In this document: positions 34,365 to 45,489 of the stretch, in pieces
How positions within the stretch are numbered: position 1 is the stretch's first letter
How the letters are laid out: every line of letters starts with the position of its first letter
Program-made: the position numbers and the translations under genes
The notes under the pieces: generated by a model
Databases searched by the model: none
Told to the model about the DNA's origin: nothing
The model's input: the letters and a program-made list of their open reading frames with translations, nothing else
DNA from: Endomychus coccineus
Lineage: Eukaryota > Arthropoda > Insecta > Coleoptera > Endomychidae
NCBI GenBank assembly: GCA_958510875.1
Contig: OY294070.1
Location: forward strand, 41,034,012 to 41,098,011
Direction of reading: 5' to 3'
Length of the DNA stretch: 64,000 bases

Positions 34365-35345
34365 AGTGCCGCTAGAAAAGTTATGTCCATCATTTTCTTG
34401 CGGAAAAAATGGAAATGTTTCGGTTTTTTCATTTGTATAAATTAATTTTGAAATAAAACCTTAAATCAAAAAAACACAGGAGATCAAAGTCATAGACAAT
34501 TTGAATACGCGTCGAATGAGTCAAGGTAGGAGTCATTTGCAGGTTATGGGCCCGGAATAAGGCTCATTTTGTGTCTTTTTTACGGTTTACAAAATATTTT
34601 TTTTTAAATAGAAAAAAGATTGTAAATATATTTTGTTTGCGTGGAAAGTTGGCATTTTGATTCTACTTTTTACTGGATTTTTTTTGTCGGCAAAATTTGA
34701 ATTTGGCGAAAAACCGTAAAATTGCGATTGCACGCTGAAAAATGCCTATTTTGACTCAAAACAAAACGTATTTCGTAGATTTTGACAAATATCACTCGAA
34801 ATAACATCAAATCACATTTTGATATGAATGCCGAATTTTGGCCCGACTTTGAAAATTCTTGATTCGGAAAATTGGACAAATTTTGAGGTTAGAAAATTAG
34901 AAAAAACTTAATTCGAGATACTGTTAGAGCTCTCCAATACGCGTATTTTGAACTATTGTAGAACAAGTTTGCTGAAATTGAAGTCTAGATATTCATGTAA
35001 ACGTGTTTGAACCCATCGTGAACATCCAAAATTCATTGGAAAGTAGATGATGACTTTCTCTATGTACCACATAAAAAATGATAGTTTGCATGATAATTTG
35101 TTTTTTTTGCCTCGCTCTAGAACTTTTTCAATGATGTCTAGGAGGTCACATTTTCGAATTTAGATAGAAAAAGTCATTTACTTTCCATTGAATTTTGTTT
35201 CTTTGCGATGGGCCCTTTGATCTCCTGTATTTTTTTGATTAGAGGCTTTATTTCAAAATTAATTTAAATAAATGAAAAAACCCGGAAAATTTCCAGTTGT
35301 TCTTCCGACAAAATGGCCATAACTTTTCTAACGGCGTTTTCTGAT
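34365..35345. repeat. Inverted-repeat element, about 1 kb
   Basis: Arms of about 135 bp face each other: 34365-34500 and 35205-35345. Shared blocks are TAGAAAAGTTATG, TTTTTTCATTT.TA.AAATTAATTTTGAAATAAA and ACAGGAGATCAAAG. The 700-bp interior is AT-rich and non-coding. No unambiguous target duplication was found. Confidence 0.65.
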
Positions 35346-37319
35346 AAAATAAAAGTAATCTAGAGGAGAGAGGAGACCAAAATCGAGTAGTGGGGTGAAG
35401 AACAGAATAAGAATAACAAACAAATCACTATATACAACATAATCTCGGCGATGGTGCCTTTGATGTTTTTCAGACTGGTGGTCCTGATTTCCGTATACAA
35501 AATATTACGGATAATATAACATAAACAGTCCTGGGCTTAATCAAAATTATCAGGAATATTACCTTGGCATGGCATTCATTTCAATTAATACGTTATTCAG
35601 ATCAGAATGTTTGGTTTCTATAACTATTTAATTTGCCATAGAATTGACTATTGAATTTCTCATATATAATCAGATTATTTTGAAGCAGTTCACATGGGAT
35701 TATAACGTGTACCTTGCGACTTTTCGGTAAATTGCTTACTGCGTAAGCTTCGAATCCTCGGACGCCAAATTTTTCCCAAAGGTTTACTCCTTTTGAGGTC
35801 TTCTGCTAGGGTCCTCTCCACAAGGCTTGTCACTATGCTATCTATAGATAGCCTTGTCGCTAGGGTAGCTACAGTGAAGTATAACCAGAGTCCAATGGGC
35901 AGAAAACAGTATCGAAATTGTAGGCTTTAATTACAATTGATACCTGGTTATAGCTTAGCTCGCTTGAAGATGGAGCAGAAATAATTCAATAAAACGGGGA
36001 ATTCCAAATAATAAAATATATAATAATTATTATAAGTACACTTTCGGAATAATCAATATAAATGCAATTGAACGGTATTATTTCATGAAAATTCACCCAG
36101 ACGGAAAATGTAATGAAGCTCAAACGGTATATGAAAAATGGTACAACATATCCATTGTTGCGATATGTTCGTTATTGAAATTCAATTCAACCGTACGGAA
36201 TCGGTTGACAAATGATTCACATTTGTCAATTTGCAGAAAATACAAATCAAACAGATCCTAGCATAATGAGCGGTATTCGGTAAATATTCAGATGGCATTA
36301 TTACGTGAAATGTTCAAATCACACTACGATATATTAAACGGTTGAAATTTCGGTCGGATCGGAAGATATATCGTAATGCCCAAAAATATAAACTATTTAG
36401 CTATCATTACCTTATGTTCAATTCACAAACACAAACACTATTGTTAATTCACATTTTCAAATCTGAGTTGAACTCGGATAATAATTATTTCACTTTGATT
36501 CTAATATGATAATCACACTTTAACGGTACGGATTGAAAATCGAAATCACAAAAGAGAGCCATTATACTACTTGAAAATTGAAATCACAAAAGAGGGCAAC
36601 GGTACTGATTCTAAATCGAAATCACAAGAGAGCGATCTTTTGGCTGTCACGGCTTTTATATGTTTTCCGAGGTTCTGGACAGGTCTGCTCCACCAATTCC
36701 TTATTTTGTGCCAAGGGTTTTTTAGTTATGCCCCGAACAATGTATAAGAGTGACGCTACTTTTTAGATCTAGAATTCGCGCACATGACGCTCCGGTAGTT
36801 TCTCTCGGCGGACTAAGCAAGTGTTATCGGAGTTTTTTGGTTGTTCGCCTTTTTTATACATAAGGCTGTTCAAAGTTTGGTGTCTTAACTGGCCAGACCC
36901 CTGTTTTTGCAACATATTTCATCGGAATGAAATGCAATTTTGAACGGGCATGAATTAGATTCATCTATTTGAATAGTTATAGTTATTTGAAATTACGGAG
37001 ATTTAGAAAAGTGGCAATCACGGAATACACATTCGGGATTCATTCATATCTATTGAAATAATGAAATGTTTAAACTGAAATTACATGTAACATCCGTATT
37101 TATTGCCCGGTCTAAATTAAATAATCTTTCGAAATTTAACCTTCGTTACAGGATATTTATTAGCAGACTTTGTTTTGCAAGAGCACTGATCAGGACACTA
37201 ATAACACCATCGTTCCAGAATGTTATAGTACTAGGACTTCTGGGTCCTATACATATTTCTTATCTATGTTAGAAGCTAGCGGCCGTTACCAAAACTTTGT
37301 CGTTGCCTGATGCCGCTCC
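35346..37319. other. Unrecognised DNA with a short tandem repeat
   Basis: No recognisable gene. Three diverged copies of a block of about 40 bp built on AAATCGAAATCACAAAAGAG lie at 36532-36560, 36571-36600 and 36610-36640. A palindrome, CTATCTATAGATAG, lies at about 35838-35851. The short frames at 36578-36766 and 37066-37272 have no family similarity. Confidence 0.45.
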
Positions 37320-37349
37320 ACATGATATATAAATTCTGCTCATTATTTT

Positions 37350-37393
37350 CGTCTTTACACACGTTTGGGTCTCACGACCATCATCAGAATACG
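37350..37393 (-). ncRNA. Hammerhead motif, left terminal repeat, one core change
   Basis: On the minus strand: CGUAUU (stem I), CUGAUGA (37387-37381), a perfect stem II GGUC-GUGA-GACC with a GNRA-type loop, then CAAA instead of GAAA. Stem III ACGUGUGU closes A-U and C-G, then cleavage A, and AAGACG closes stem I with one mismatch. It has the same 44-nt layout as 40520-40563. The G-to-C change at the first core purine should abolish activity. Confidence 0.55.
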
Positions 37394-37739
37394 TAATGTC
37401 TAAAGCAGAATTTCTTAAAACTAATTGTATCAGCACAAAGCGTCCTTACCGCACCAATTTCAATTGAAAATGCCTACGTCGCCCAAACGAACGGAAACAG
37501 GAATAATCGAAACTGTAACACATTAATGTTTTAAGTAGATGTATATGTATCAAGAATCCACTGTTTAGCAATTTTCTTATATATAGGAACTCATGTCAAA
37601 CAAAGTATGTATACGACTGAAACCAAAAAATATAACGCTCGAGTATCCACTTTCGAACTAGAGTTAAAGATTTATGAGTAATAGAATTGTCAAAACAGGA
37701 AAATGAATTACAAACAATTAAAATCTGACCCTACATTAT

Positions 37740-38440
37740 CATTACTACATTTTTGGCACGGCAATGGGATCTCCTTTTCCAGCTACTATTGCTAACCTAG
37801 TTATGGAATGCCTAGAGGAATCTGTTATAAAGTCATTCAAATTGTTAGTAATACACTGGAAATGAATTTCCAGTGTATTACTAATTTTTCAGTCCCATCA
37901 TTAAAGAAAGAATAAACAAAATCTATAATCGATCATCATATATAAATAACATAAACGGTAATACAGATAATTTTATAACATTACCAGACATTGCGGAGAC
38001 CTAAGGGAAAATTAAGAAATGTTTAAAAATATGATATAAATGTTGCGCATAATCCTACTAACTGTATTGGTAAATATTTTTCTAATCTAAAACCTTTAAT
38101 ACCTAAAGATAAACAAACTCACACAGTATAGCAATTAAATTGTTTAGATTGCTATGGGACTTATACAGGAATCTCTGAACAATATTAACAAAAAAAATGT
38201 ATGGCCATAAGTATAGTACAAGAAACAGAAACTTAGAAAATTCTATCGGTCTTGCTAAACACTGCTTCGATTACAAAAATGTTAATATTTTAACTAAGGA
38301 AACCAATTATTATAAAACCTATTTCTGGGGATGATTCAGATAAAACGTGACTCCAAGTCTGTAAATCATGGAACAGATACTCGTTCATTAAATCAGATTT
38401 ATACTAATTTAATTAATTGCAACTTTAGCAAATTCCTACA
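37740..38440 (+). pseudogene. Penelope-like family D RT / GIY-YIG relic
   Basis: GTAMGSPFPATIANLVMECL at about 37757-37816 is the RT block GxxMGSPLSPxxANxxME of Penelope-like elements. Downstream, 38070-38200 reads FSNLKPLIPKDKQTHTV and CLDCYGTYTGIS, the degraded entry to the GIY-YIG nuclease. Then come KHCFDYKNVNILTKETNYYK (about 38258-38317) and GTDTRSLNQIYTNLI near 38400, the usual C-terminal blocks. The polymerase box region is deleted. It is a family distinct from copies A and C. Confidence 0.7.
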
Positions 38441-38529
38441 TGCGTCTTTATAATGTTCAAAGTATATTTTAGGTAGAATGTTCAAATAGCAATACTTGAG
38501 CGTTTTATTATTTTGGTATCATTCATATT

Positions 38530-40270
38530 AGTCTAGTAAAGATAAGACTTTCACTTCGAAATTTTGTTGCTATAGATGGATTTGGACGGTTTTATGCTCA
38601 AAATGTTCGGGAAAGCGGTACGAGTCAGAAGACCCCATTTTAAACCTGCGTTTTTCATTTTCCGATTTGTTAACTAACAATTAAGCCTTTTTTAATTGTT
38701 AATTTGGACCGATAATAATTAACAAATATATTTCATGGAACAATATATGAAGAAATTGGCTGAAAATGGTTACTCGAAAGTTTTCAAGGTCGCTGATCAC
38801 GAATCTAACATCAGAATCGGAAAATTCGACACTCTTGGCCAGTAAACTCGAAATTTTCATGGAAATCACCAAAATCTGTAAATGTTGAATCATGGACGTA
38901 AGAAAATTCACTCAAGGGTTTTCGAGGTTGCTGATTACGAATCCGATATCAGAGTCGGAAAATTCTATACTGTTGACCGGAAAACTCGACATTTTCATGG
39001 AAATTACCAAAATCTGTAAATGTTGAATTAAGGACGTCAAAAAATTCACTCGGGGGCTTTCGAGGTCGCTGATCACGAATCCGATATACGAATCGGAAAA
39101 TTCTATACTGTTGACCGGAAAACTCGACATTTTCATGGGAAAATAAAACCCAAATCTGTGAATTAATTATGAATTACGAATTTTTGAAATAAATTATGAA
39201 TTAGGAATAAATGAATCGAATGAATGAATTATGAATTTCCAATGAATGACTGAATGGATTATGAATTGTTCCAAAAGAAAATTATGATTATAGCGTGATG
39301 TATACAAAGAAGATGTATATGTACCATGTACCTATACGTCCGACTCAGCATCACCTCATCTTTTGATCGAATGCGCACGCAGATCTGATTGATACAGCCT
39401 CCTTTAATTGTAGCCACCTCAAGTGAATGTTTTGTAAGCTCCTAATTCAACACTTACAGATTTTGAAAATGTCAAGTTTTCCAGCAAACAATGTCGAATT
39501 CTTTTAAATACTTTAACTGGGATCAGAAGATATTATCTTACAATATTCCCGATATTTAAAAGATGATTGTTTCTGACAATTTCAAATTTTTCTCAAGATT
39601 TATTGTACAGTAAATCAAGTTTTAATTGTGAGAAACCCGAGTCTCGTAAAGCACCATCTACCGACGATAATGTTAAACATATTTACTGAAAACAAGTCCC
39701 AAAAAATCCATCAAACATATTAATCTCAAAAAACGGATGTTGATCAGAGACGCCAAATACCCATGTAGAGACATATTACTCACAATAAACGAACAAAGTT
39801 GTTTTGCAACCTGAACTTGCCACTTGTAGTGATATTATGCGCTCCCAAATGCTTCGTAAGAAATTTTTAACTTCATGATCCATGATCAGCGACCTCGAAA
39901 ACTCCCGAGCGAATTTTTTGACATCCTTAATTCAACATTTACAGATTTTGGTAATTTCCATGAAAATATCGAGTTTTCCGGCCAAGAGTGTCGAATTTTC
40001 CGATTCTGATGTTAAATTGGTGATCAACGACCTTGAAAACCCCCGAGTAACCATTTTCAGCCAATTTCCTCATATATTGTTCCATGATATATATTTGTTA
40101 ATTATCGGTCCAAATTAACAATTAAAAAAGGCTTAATTGTTAGTTAACAAATCGGAAAATGAAAAGCGCAGGTTTAAAATGGTGTCTTCTGACTCGTACC
40201 GCTCTCCCGAACATTTGGAGCCCAAAAACGCCCAAATCCATGAATAGCAGCAAAATTTCTTCATTTTTTA
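38530..40270. repeat. Foldback with 138-bp modules sharing the GATCACG motif
   Basis: The left arm (38530-39150) is mirrored by 39870-40270. The modules are 138 bp apart: GATCAC or its variant at 38795, 38933 and 39071, and TGATCA at 39883 and 40021 in the opposite arm. Each module reads GGTCGCTGATCACGAATCCG...TCGGAAAATTC...GGAAAACTCG.CATTTTCATGG. The outer part carries AACAATTAAGCCTTTTTTAATTGTTAA, itself a palindrome. The centre (39160-39830) has degenerate ATGAATT repeats. The frames at 38699-40118 run through the modules and are not genes. Confidence 0.8.
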
Positions 40271-40519
40271 TTTATTTGGCTTATTTTGTCTAGACTATAT
40301 ACAGACTTTGTTTGACATGAGTTCGTATATATAAAAAAATTGTTAGGCCGTAGATTCTTGATACATATTCATATACTTAAAACATTAATGTGTTACAGTT
40401 TCGATTATTCGTATTTCTGTTCGTTTCGGTGACGTGGGCATTCTTAATTGAAATTGGTGCGATAAGGACGCTTTCTGTTGATACAATTAGTTTCAAGAAA
40501 TCCCGTTTCAGACATAATA

Positions 40520-40563
40520 CGTCTTCTGACGATGGTCGTGAGATAGAAACGTACGTAAAGACG
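40520..40563 (+). ncRNA. Hammerhead ribozyme motif, right PLE family D terminal repeat
   Basis: Stem I CGUCUU (40520-40525) pairs perfectly with AAGACG (40558-40563). CUGACGA is at 40526-40532. Stem II GGUC/GUGA/GAUA (40534-40545) has C-G, U-A and G-U pairs and one mismatch, where the left copy has a perfect GACC. GAAA is at 40546-40549. Stem III pairs A40549-U40556 and C40550-G40555 around GUAC. The cleavage position is A40557 after GU. All invariant core bases are present. It lies in a PLE terminal repeat, the known home of such ribozymes. Confidence 0.75.
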
Positions 40564-41076
40564 AAAATAATAAGCATATGTGTTAGTGTGACCTATTTCC
40601 CGAGAATTTATATATAATTCATACTTGGGTCAAGAATCATTATGAAAGGTATAATGTGCAGTAAAGATTCTAATAGGTTTCTGTAAACTCTGACCGGAAT
40701 AAGCGCATTTATACGTCACCATTCGATGGTAGATGACGCAACAACTACAACGATCTTAAAGAGCAAAAGCATTTTTTTAGTCTTTTACAGATTGATCAAC
40801 ATGGTTCATCTCAGAGGAGGTGGCTGTCCAACGTTTTGCCTAACATCTGCGTACTACGCAAATTGTGTATTGGTCGATATACGAGGGCAAGATGAAAAGT
40901 CCCTGGAAAATAAAACAGATGGCGCCACAATCGAAAATCCCATGTGACGTTTGTGATGTTGCCATCTTTAACAAGAACGCGTTCAAATTTTCAAACTGAT
41001 ATGTCATTCAGTTCTGTTTTAACACCCATCGAAAGCAAGCAGCCTTGAAAATTCATGTAAGCACGGAAACAAGTGA

Positions 41077-42330
41077 ATTTCTCTTCTTGATTAAACATTA
41101 TTTTTGCGTGGCAAAAACATTACGCAAACCAAAGCATCGCTTGTTAAACATTATGACCACTCCTCACCATCGATTGGAACGATTCACAAGTGGTTTACTG
41201 ATTTTCGTTGTGGTAATATGACCGCAAAGGACGCCGTACGTTCTGGTCATCCAATTGAGGTTACAACGCCAGAAATCGTCGAGAAAATCCATTGTATGAT
41301 ATTGGACGATCGACGAGTTGAAGTGCACAAGATTGCTGAGGCTATGGGCATCTTAACCGAAAGTGTACGGAACAATTTGTATTATTTTCTGAATATGAGA
41401 AAGCTATCTGCCAGACGAGTGCTGCATTTGCTCTCAATTGACAACAAGCGCGACCGCATGACAACTTCAAAGGAGAGTTTGGCGATGTTCAAGCACGATA
41501 AAAAGGACTTTTTGCGCCGTTTCGTAACCATGGATGAAACACGGATACATCACAAAACACCAGAGACCAAAGAACAGTCGAAATAGTGGACTTGCCTTGG
41601 CGAATCGAAGCTGAAAAAGTCCAAAGTAGGTTCATCGGCCAACAAAGTTATGGCAACAGTATTTTGGGATGCACACGGTATCGTCCATATCGATTACCTT
41701 GAAAAGAGCAAGACGATCACCGGCGTATGTTATGCAGAGCTGTTGGATCGATTCGACGCCGATTTGAAGCAGGCGCGGATCCAGACTTTTGTTTTGAGGG
41801 AGGGGGGGGTCACTCTCAGACATGCATACATTAAAATTGACAAAAGCTTGTCTTAATCACACACGATATTGTTTAAATTAAAAGGATAATCAAAATAAAT
41901 TGGCTCACAGATGTAGTTACAGATGTAGTGCTGACTTTACGATTTTTTGTCGTTTACCATATCAGTTTATTCTTCTAAAAAAAATGTTTTTGTTCATCAT
42001 TGGGGGGAGGGTCATGACCCCCATGAACTTCCCCCCTGGATCCGCCACTGATTTGAAGAGAAAGCGGTCGCATTTGGCAAAGAAAAAAGAATTCTTCCAC
42101 CAGGACAACGCATCGGCGCACAGGTTCGAAGTTGCAACGGCAAAATTGCATGAAATGCGCTACGAATTGGTTCGTCATCCACCATATTCTCCAGATTTGC
42201 CCCCCCTGCGATTTTAATCTATTTCTAAACTTGAAGAAATGGCTCGAATCAACGATGAAACAAACGTCTATTTTAAAGGATTACCGAAATCGTATTATTT
42301 GGAAGGGATCGAAAAATTTGAATTACATTA
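41077..42330 (+). pseudogene. mariner transposase, broken by stop, insertion and frameshift
   Basis: D,D34D-type transposase. FLIKHYFLRGKNITQTKASL starts the first HTH, and SPSIGTIHKWFTDFRCG and SGHPIEVTTPEIVEKIH follow. The first catalytic block is FVTMDETRIHHKTPETKEQS (about 41519-41580), then an in-frame TAG at 41584. The second block is VFWDAHGIVHIDYLEKSKTI (about 41656-41715). After LLDRFDADLK the hAT MITE intervenes. The frame resumes at 42059 with RSHLAKKKEFFHQDNASAHR. A C-run near 42200 shifts the frame between SPDLPP and CDFNLFLNLKKWLES, which holds the third Asp. It is non-functional in this copy. Confidence 0.9.
41770..42050. mobile_element. hAT-type MITE, 281 bp, nested in mariner
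   Basis: ATTTGAAG flanks it exactly (41762-41769 and 42051-42058). The ends are CAGGCGCGGATCCAG and, from the right, CAGTGGCGGATCCAG. There is no coding capacity. It interrupts the mariner transposase after the residues DADLK and is therefore younger than that mariner. Confidence 0.93.
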
Positions 42331-42431
42331 GACGAAGTGCATCGAAGATCATGTTGAGAAATAAAATAAGTTTTGAACAAGTAAATCATTTCTTGTTTCA
42401 TTTTTCAGGAACTTTCCACCTTGCCCTCTTA

Positions 42432-43695
42432 CGTAATTTCCATTCCCAGCATAATGGTCTCCGAAATGTCTTGACATTACGTTGACTCCTCAAATTCAAA
42501 ACATACTCTTCTCCAAGGAAGTTCTGAGAAAAACATACGATGACCATCCCAGTAGGCTGACTTATAATGCCAAACTGTGCGAAGAGGGGTTAAATTGATT
42601 CGTGGAGTGATATATGGTCCGTATTTTGCAATGGTGCACAGACTTTTACTTCATACAGATCTGAATTGATAGTGAGGAATAATTCGAGCGTATAGGCATA
42701 ATGATAATTTATCTATTATCCGTGTTGGTTTATTCAAATCGGTGTTTATAAATAATAAGTTTAGGATAATACATAGGTTGATTCAACTTGACGGATCGGT
42801 GTGTGATATTCTTTAGTTAAGGTAATAACGGAACAATTCTACTAATAACTAGTCGTTGACGTTGGTAGTGGTTCTACAAGACACCACGAAATGTAGGCTA
42901 AAACGCAATCGCCTTGAATTTCAAAGAACTCAACAGTTTTTCAGTTAACTCGGCGGCAGTATAACCAGAAGCAGGTCTGTGTTTTGGTTAATGCTAGGAA
43001 GTAGCAACTCTTTACGTGTTTTAATTACATTGACAATCAATTTGTGTCCAGTGCTAGGGTTTAATTTAAATGTGTTTTAACAAAACTTGAGTTACTTTGT
43101 AGGATTTTTTCATTAAATGGAGTAAATTATTTTTATAGGTAAGTAATTATCTATTTTTTTCGAAAAGCAAATTCCAAATTTCGTGAAATTCGCAAATTTG
43201 GTTTTGTACATTTATTTTATGGAAATAACAGACCGATCATTATTTTTTCAATCGAAATTAATTAATTGAATTACTATAATAATAATAATAATAATAATAA
43301 ATGACATGATACTAGAACAAAATTAATGAAACAAATAACATTTTAAAATTCAAAATACGGAATTTCTAAATTAAATTGAATACATAGTCTCTTCAATTCA
43401 TCGTTGAACAATTATCTGAGTGCTTTTGATAGGCATATATTGTTGAATTAAATGGAAATTAAGAGATAATTTGAGCAACTAGTGTATGTTTGAAATCCTT
43501 TATTGATATGATTTTTCAAAGAATATAAAAACAATGATATATAAATATTAATATTAAATTATAGACAAATACCACAGACCTAAATAAGTATTTAAGTTTC
43601 CGTCTTCTGTAGATTTGACTCCGAGAAGACTTCTAAGCATTTACAGGATAGTTCTAATAATTAGAAATTCAATAGAATCAGCTATTATGAACTGA
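42432..43695. other. Unrecognised AT-rich DNA
   Basis: No gene, repeat pair or RNA was recognised, other than the AAT microsatellite at 43277-43301. Confidence 0.45.
43277..43301. repeat. (AAT)n microsatellite
   Basis: About eight uninterrupted AAT units. Confidence 0.9.
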
Positions 43696-43699
43696 AAAT

Positions 43700-44345
43700 C
43701 CGTTCTAAACTTGAATAAATATAATATTAAAAGTTCGATGTTAACTAGTTTAATAAATAAATGTGACTATGGTTTCGCTATCACAGTAGCTTCTCCAAAC
43801 AAATATTACAAAGTACTAACTTTTCTGCATGAAAGCTATCGAATATATAACTTTAATGATAATCTTAGGATATATGGTTATTGAAATTTTATCTAATTGG
43901 ATTTAACCTATTGAAGCATAAAACGGTAAGCTGGTAACAAACGGAAGATTTAGTCATACAAATTTAATAAGGAATAATTATTAAACATATGTTGATTGTT
44001 CAATAGGATATCGGACTAGAGATTTCAGCAAATTTAATTTATTACTTTTATTCTGAATGTGTGAAATCTTGGAATTATCAATAAAGCTATGGTTTTCTAC
44101 AATTAAATGTTCTGCAAAGGTTGAATCCGATTTATTATTAATGAAGCTACGTCTATGTTCTGTGATCCGTTTTTTGAAGGTCTTTCCTGTCTGACCGATG
44201 TATGTCATAGGTCAAGGACCACATATCAGCTTGTGAACCGTACATTTGTCTTCATCGGATAATTCATATTTATTATTTTTGATATACTTCACTAAACTGC
44301 GTTTTATACGCTACGTGAATATGTAAATTACTAAGAAAATTTGAA
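43700..44345 (-). pseudogene. Penelope-like family C GIY-YIG domain and terminal repeat
   Basis: The 75-residue minus frame 44208-43981 reads MTYIGQTGKTFKKRITEHRR, then FAEHLIVENHSF, the GIY-YIG endonuclease of Penelope-like elements with Tyr, Gly, Arg and Glu/His of the motif visible. Further 5' (44320-44210) it reads KRSLVKYIKNNKY and CTVHKLICGP, the preceding linker. The RT is absent. The 3' terminal repeat (43980-43700) is shared with 20040-20330 and, inverted, with 45265-45480. The minus strand near 43780 holds GAAACCATAGTC after a GCTA/TAGC stem, a possible decayed hammerhead. Confidence 0.75.
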
Positions 44346-44370
44346 ATTTTAGTAGTATTTTAGTAATATA

Positions 44371-45015
44371 CGAGGACAAGGTGAAAAGTCCCTGAAAAAT
44401 TAAACAAGAAATGATTTATTTGGTCGAAACTTATTTTATTTCTCAACATAAACTTCTTGTAGCCCGATTCACTCCGTCTAACGTTTTTCGAATTTTTCGA
44501 TCCCTTCCAAATATTCCGATTAGGCGTTTGTTTCAGCGATGACTTTATCGTTGTAGCCAAAGCTCTCTCCGCCGAGCCATTTCTTCAAATTTGGAAATAG
44601 ATAAAAATCGCAGGGGGCCAAATCTGGAGAATATGACGGATGACGAACCAATTTGTAGCGCAATTCATGAAATTTTGCCATTAGCGGACCTGTGCGCTGG
44701 TGCGTTGTCCTGGTGGAAGAGCACTTTTTTCTTTGCTAATGCGGCCACTTTCGCTTCAAATCGGCGTCGGATCTATCCAACAGCTCTGCATAATATACGC
44801 CGGTGATCGTTTTACCCTTTTCAAGGTAATCGATATGGACGATACCGTCGCCATGACTTTGTAGACCGATAAACCAACTTCGGCCTTTTTCGGCTTCGAT
44901 TTGCCAAGACAAGTCCACTGTTACGACTGTTCTTTGGTCTCTGGTGTTTTCTGATGGATCCATGTTTCGTCCACGGTTACGAAACAGCTCTTTATCAAAA
45001 TTATCTTTTGTCAAC
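44371..45015 (-). pseudogene. mariner element, 3' half (second copy)
   Basis: The terminal repeat CGAGGACAAGGTGAAAAGTC at 44371, preceded by TA, marks the element end. On the minus strand, from about 45015 downward, the transposase reads from before the first catalytic block (NRGRNMDPSENTRDQ, degraded) through HGDGIVHIDYLEKGKTITGV and LLDRSDADLK to the C-terminus. The 5' half is missing. It is the same group as 40882-42429, and it preserves the uninterrupted site where that copy received the hAT MITE. Confidence 0.85.
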
Positions 45016-45264
45016 GGTACTGTGTATGAAACTATTGTAGGCTGATATTTTATGTTGAAAAGGATGATTTGAAGATTTGCGAATTGGCAGGTCAGTATAG
45101 GCTTACGAAATATTGAAAAATTGAATTGTTTTTAATTTTATGTTTAAATCCAAAAAACTAAGATTCATCCTCCATTCCAATTGTGAACTCAATATTTGGA
45201 TGGCTTGTATTTATGAATTCTAGGAATGCATTTAATTGTCTATTAGTTCGAATGAAACATCCTC

Positions 45265-45480
45265 AATGGGTTAAACCCAATTAGCTAAAATTCCAACAAC
45301 TATCTATCATAAGACTATCATTGAAGCTATATATTAGGTGGCTCTTTTGAAGTAAGTTAGTACTTTGTGATTTTTGTTTGAAGAAGCCACTTTGTTAACA
45401 AAACAATAGTCAGATTTATTTACTAAAACTAGTGGAAATCTGTCTTTCAATAAATATTTCATTTAATACTAATAATTAGG
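45265..45480 (+). repeat. Penelope-like family C terminal repeat, inverted copy
   Basis: Complementary to 43700-43980 and 20040-20330 (ATGGGTTAAACCCAATTAGC, TATATATTAGGTGGCTCTTT, AAACTAGTGGAAA). Together with 43700-44345 it forms inverted terminal repeats around the mariner piece at 44371-45015. Confidence 0.55.
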
Positions 45481-45489
45481 ATATTATTC

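Larger units (their letters stand above)
37320..40640. mobile_element. Composite of Penelope-like family D and a foldback, hammerheads at both ends
   Basis: The outer inverted repeats are PLE terminal repeats: 37320-37640 (minus sense) and 40290-40640 (plus sense). They share GAAACTGTAACACATTAATG, GAACTCATGTCAAACAAAGT and a hammerhead each. Inside lie a plus-strand RT/GIY-YIG relic (37740-38440) and a foldback (38530-40270). The coding part is present only next to the left repeat. Inverted terminal repeats are known for Penelope-like elements. Whether the foldback inserted later or belongs to the element cannot be decided from one copy. Confidence 0.7.
40882..42429 (+). mobile_element. mariner element with a nested hAT MITE
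   Basis: The ends are CGAGGGCAAGATGAAAAGTC and, from the right, AGAGGGCAAGGTGGAAAGTT. TA lies on both sides (40880-40881 and 42430-42431). Without the 281-bp insert and its 8-bp duplication the length is 1259 bp, normal for mariner. It carries an almost full-length but broken transposase. Two other mariner pieces of the same group are at 44371 and 50703. Confidence 0.92.

Noticed and set aside
38699..40118. Open frames reading FSDSDIGFVISDLEN repeatedly, looking like a repeat protein
   Set aside because: They run through the inverted modules of a foldback element on both strands; similarity comes from the DNA repeat, and no start or partner supports translation.
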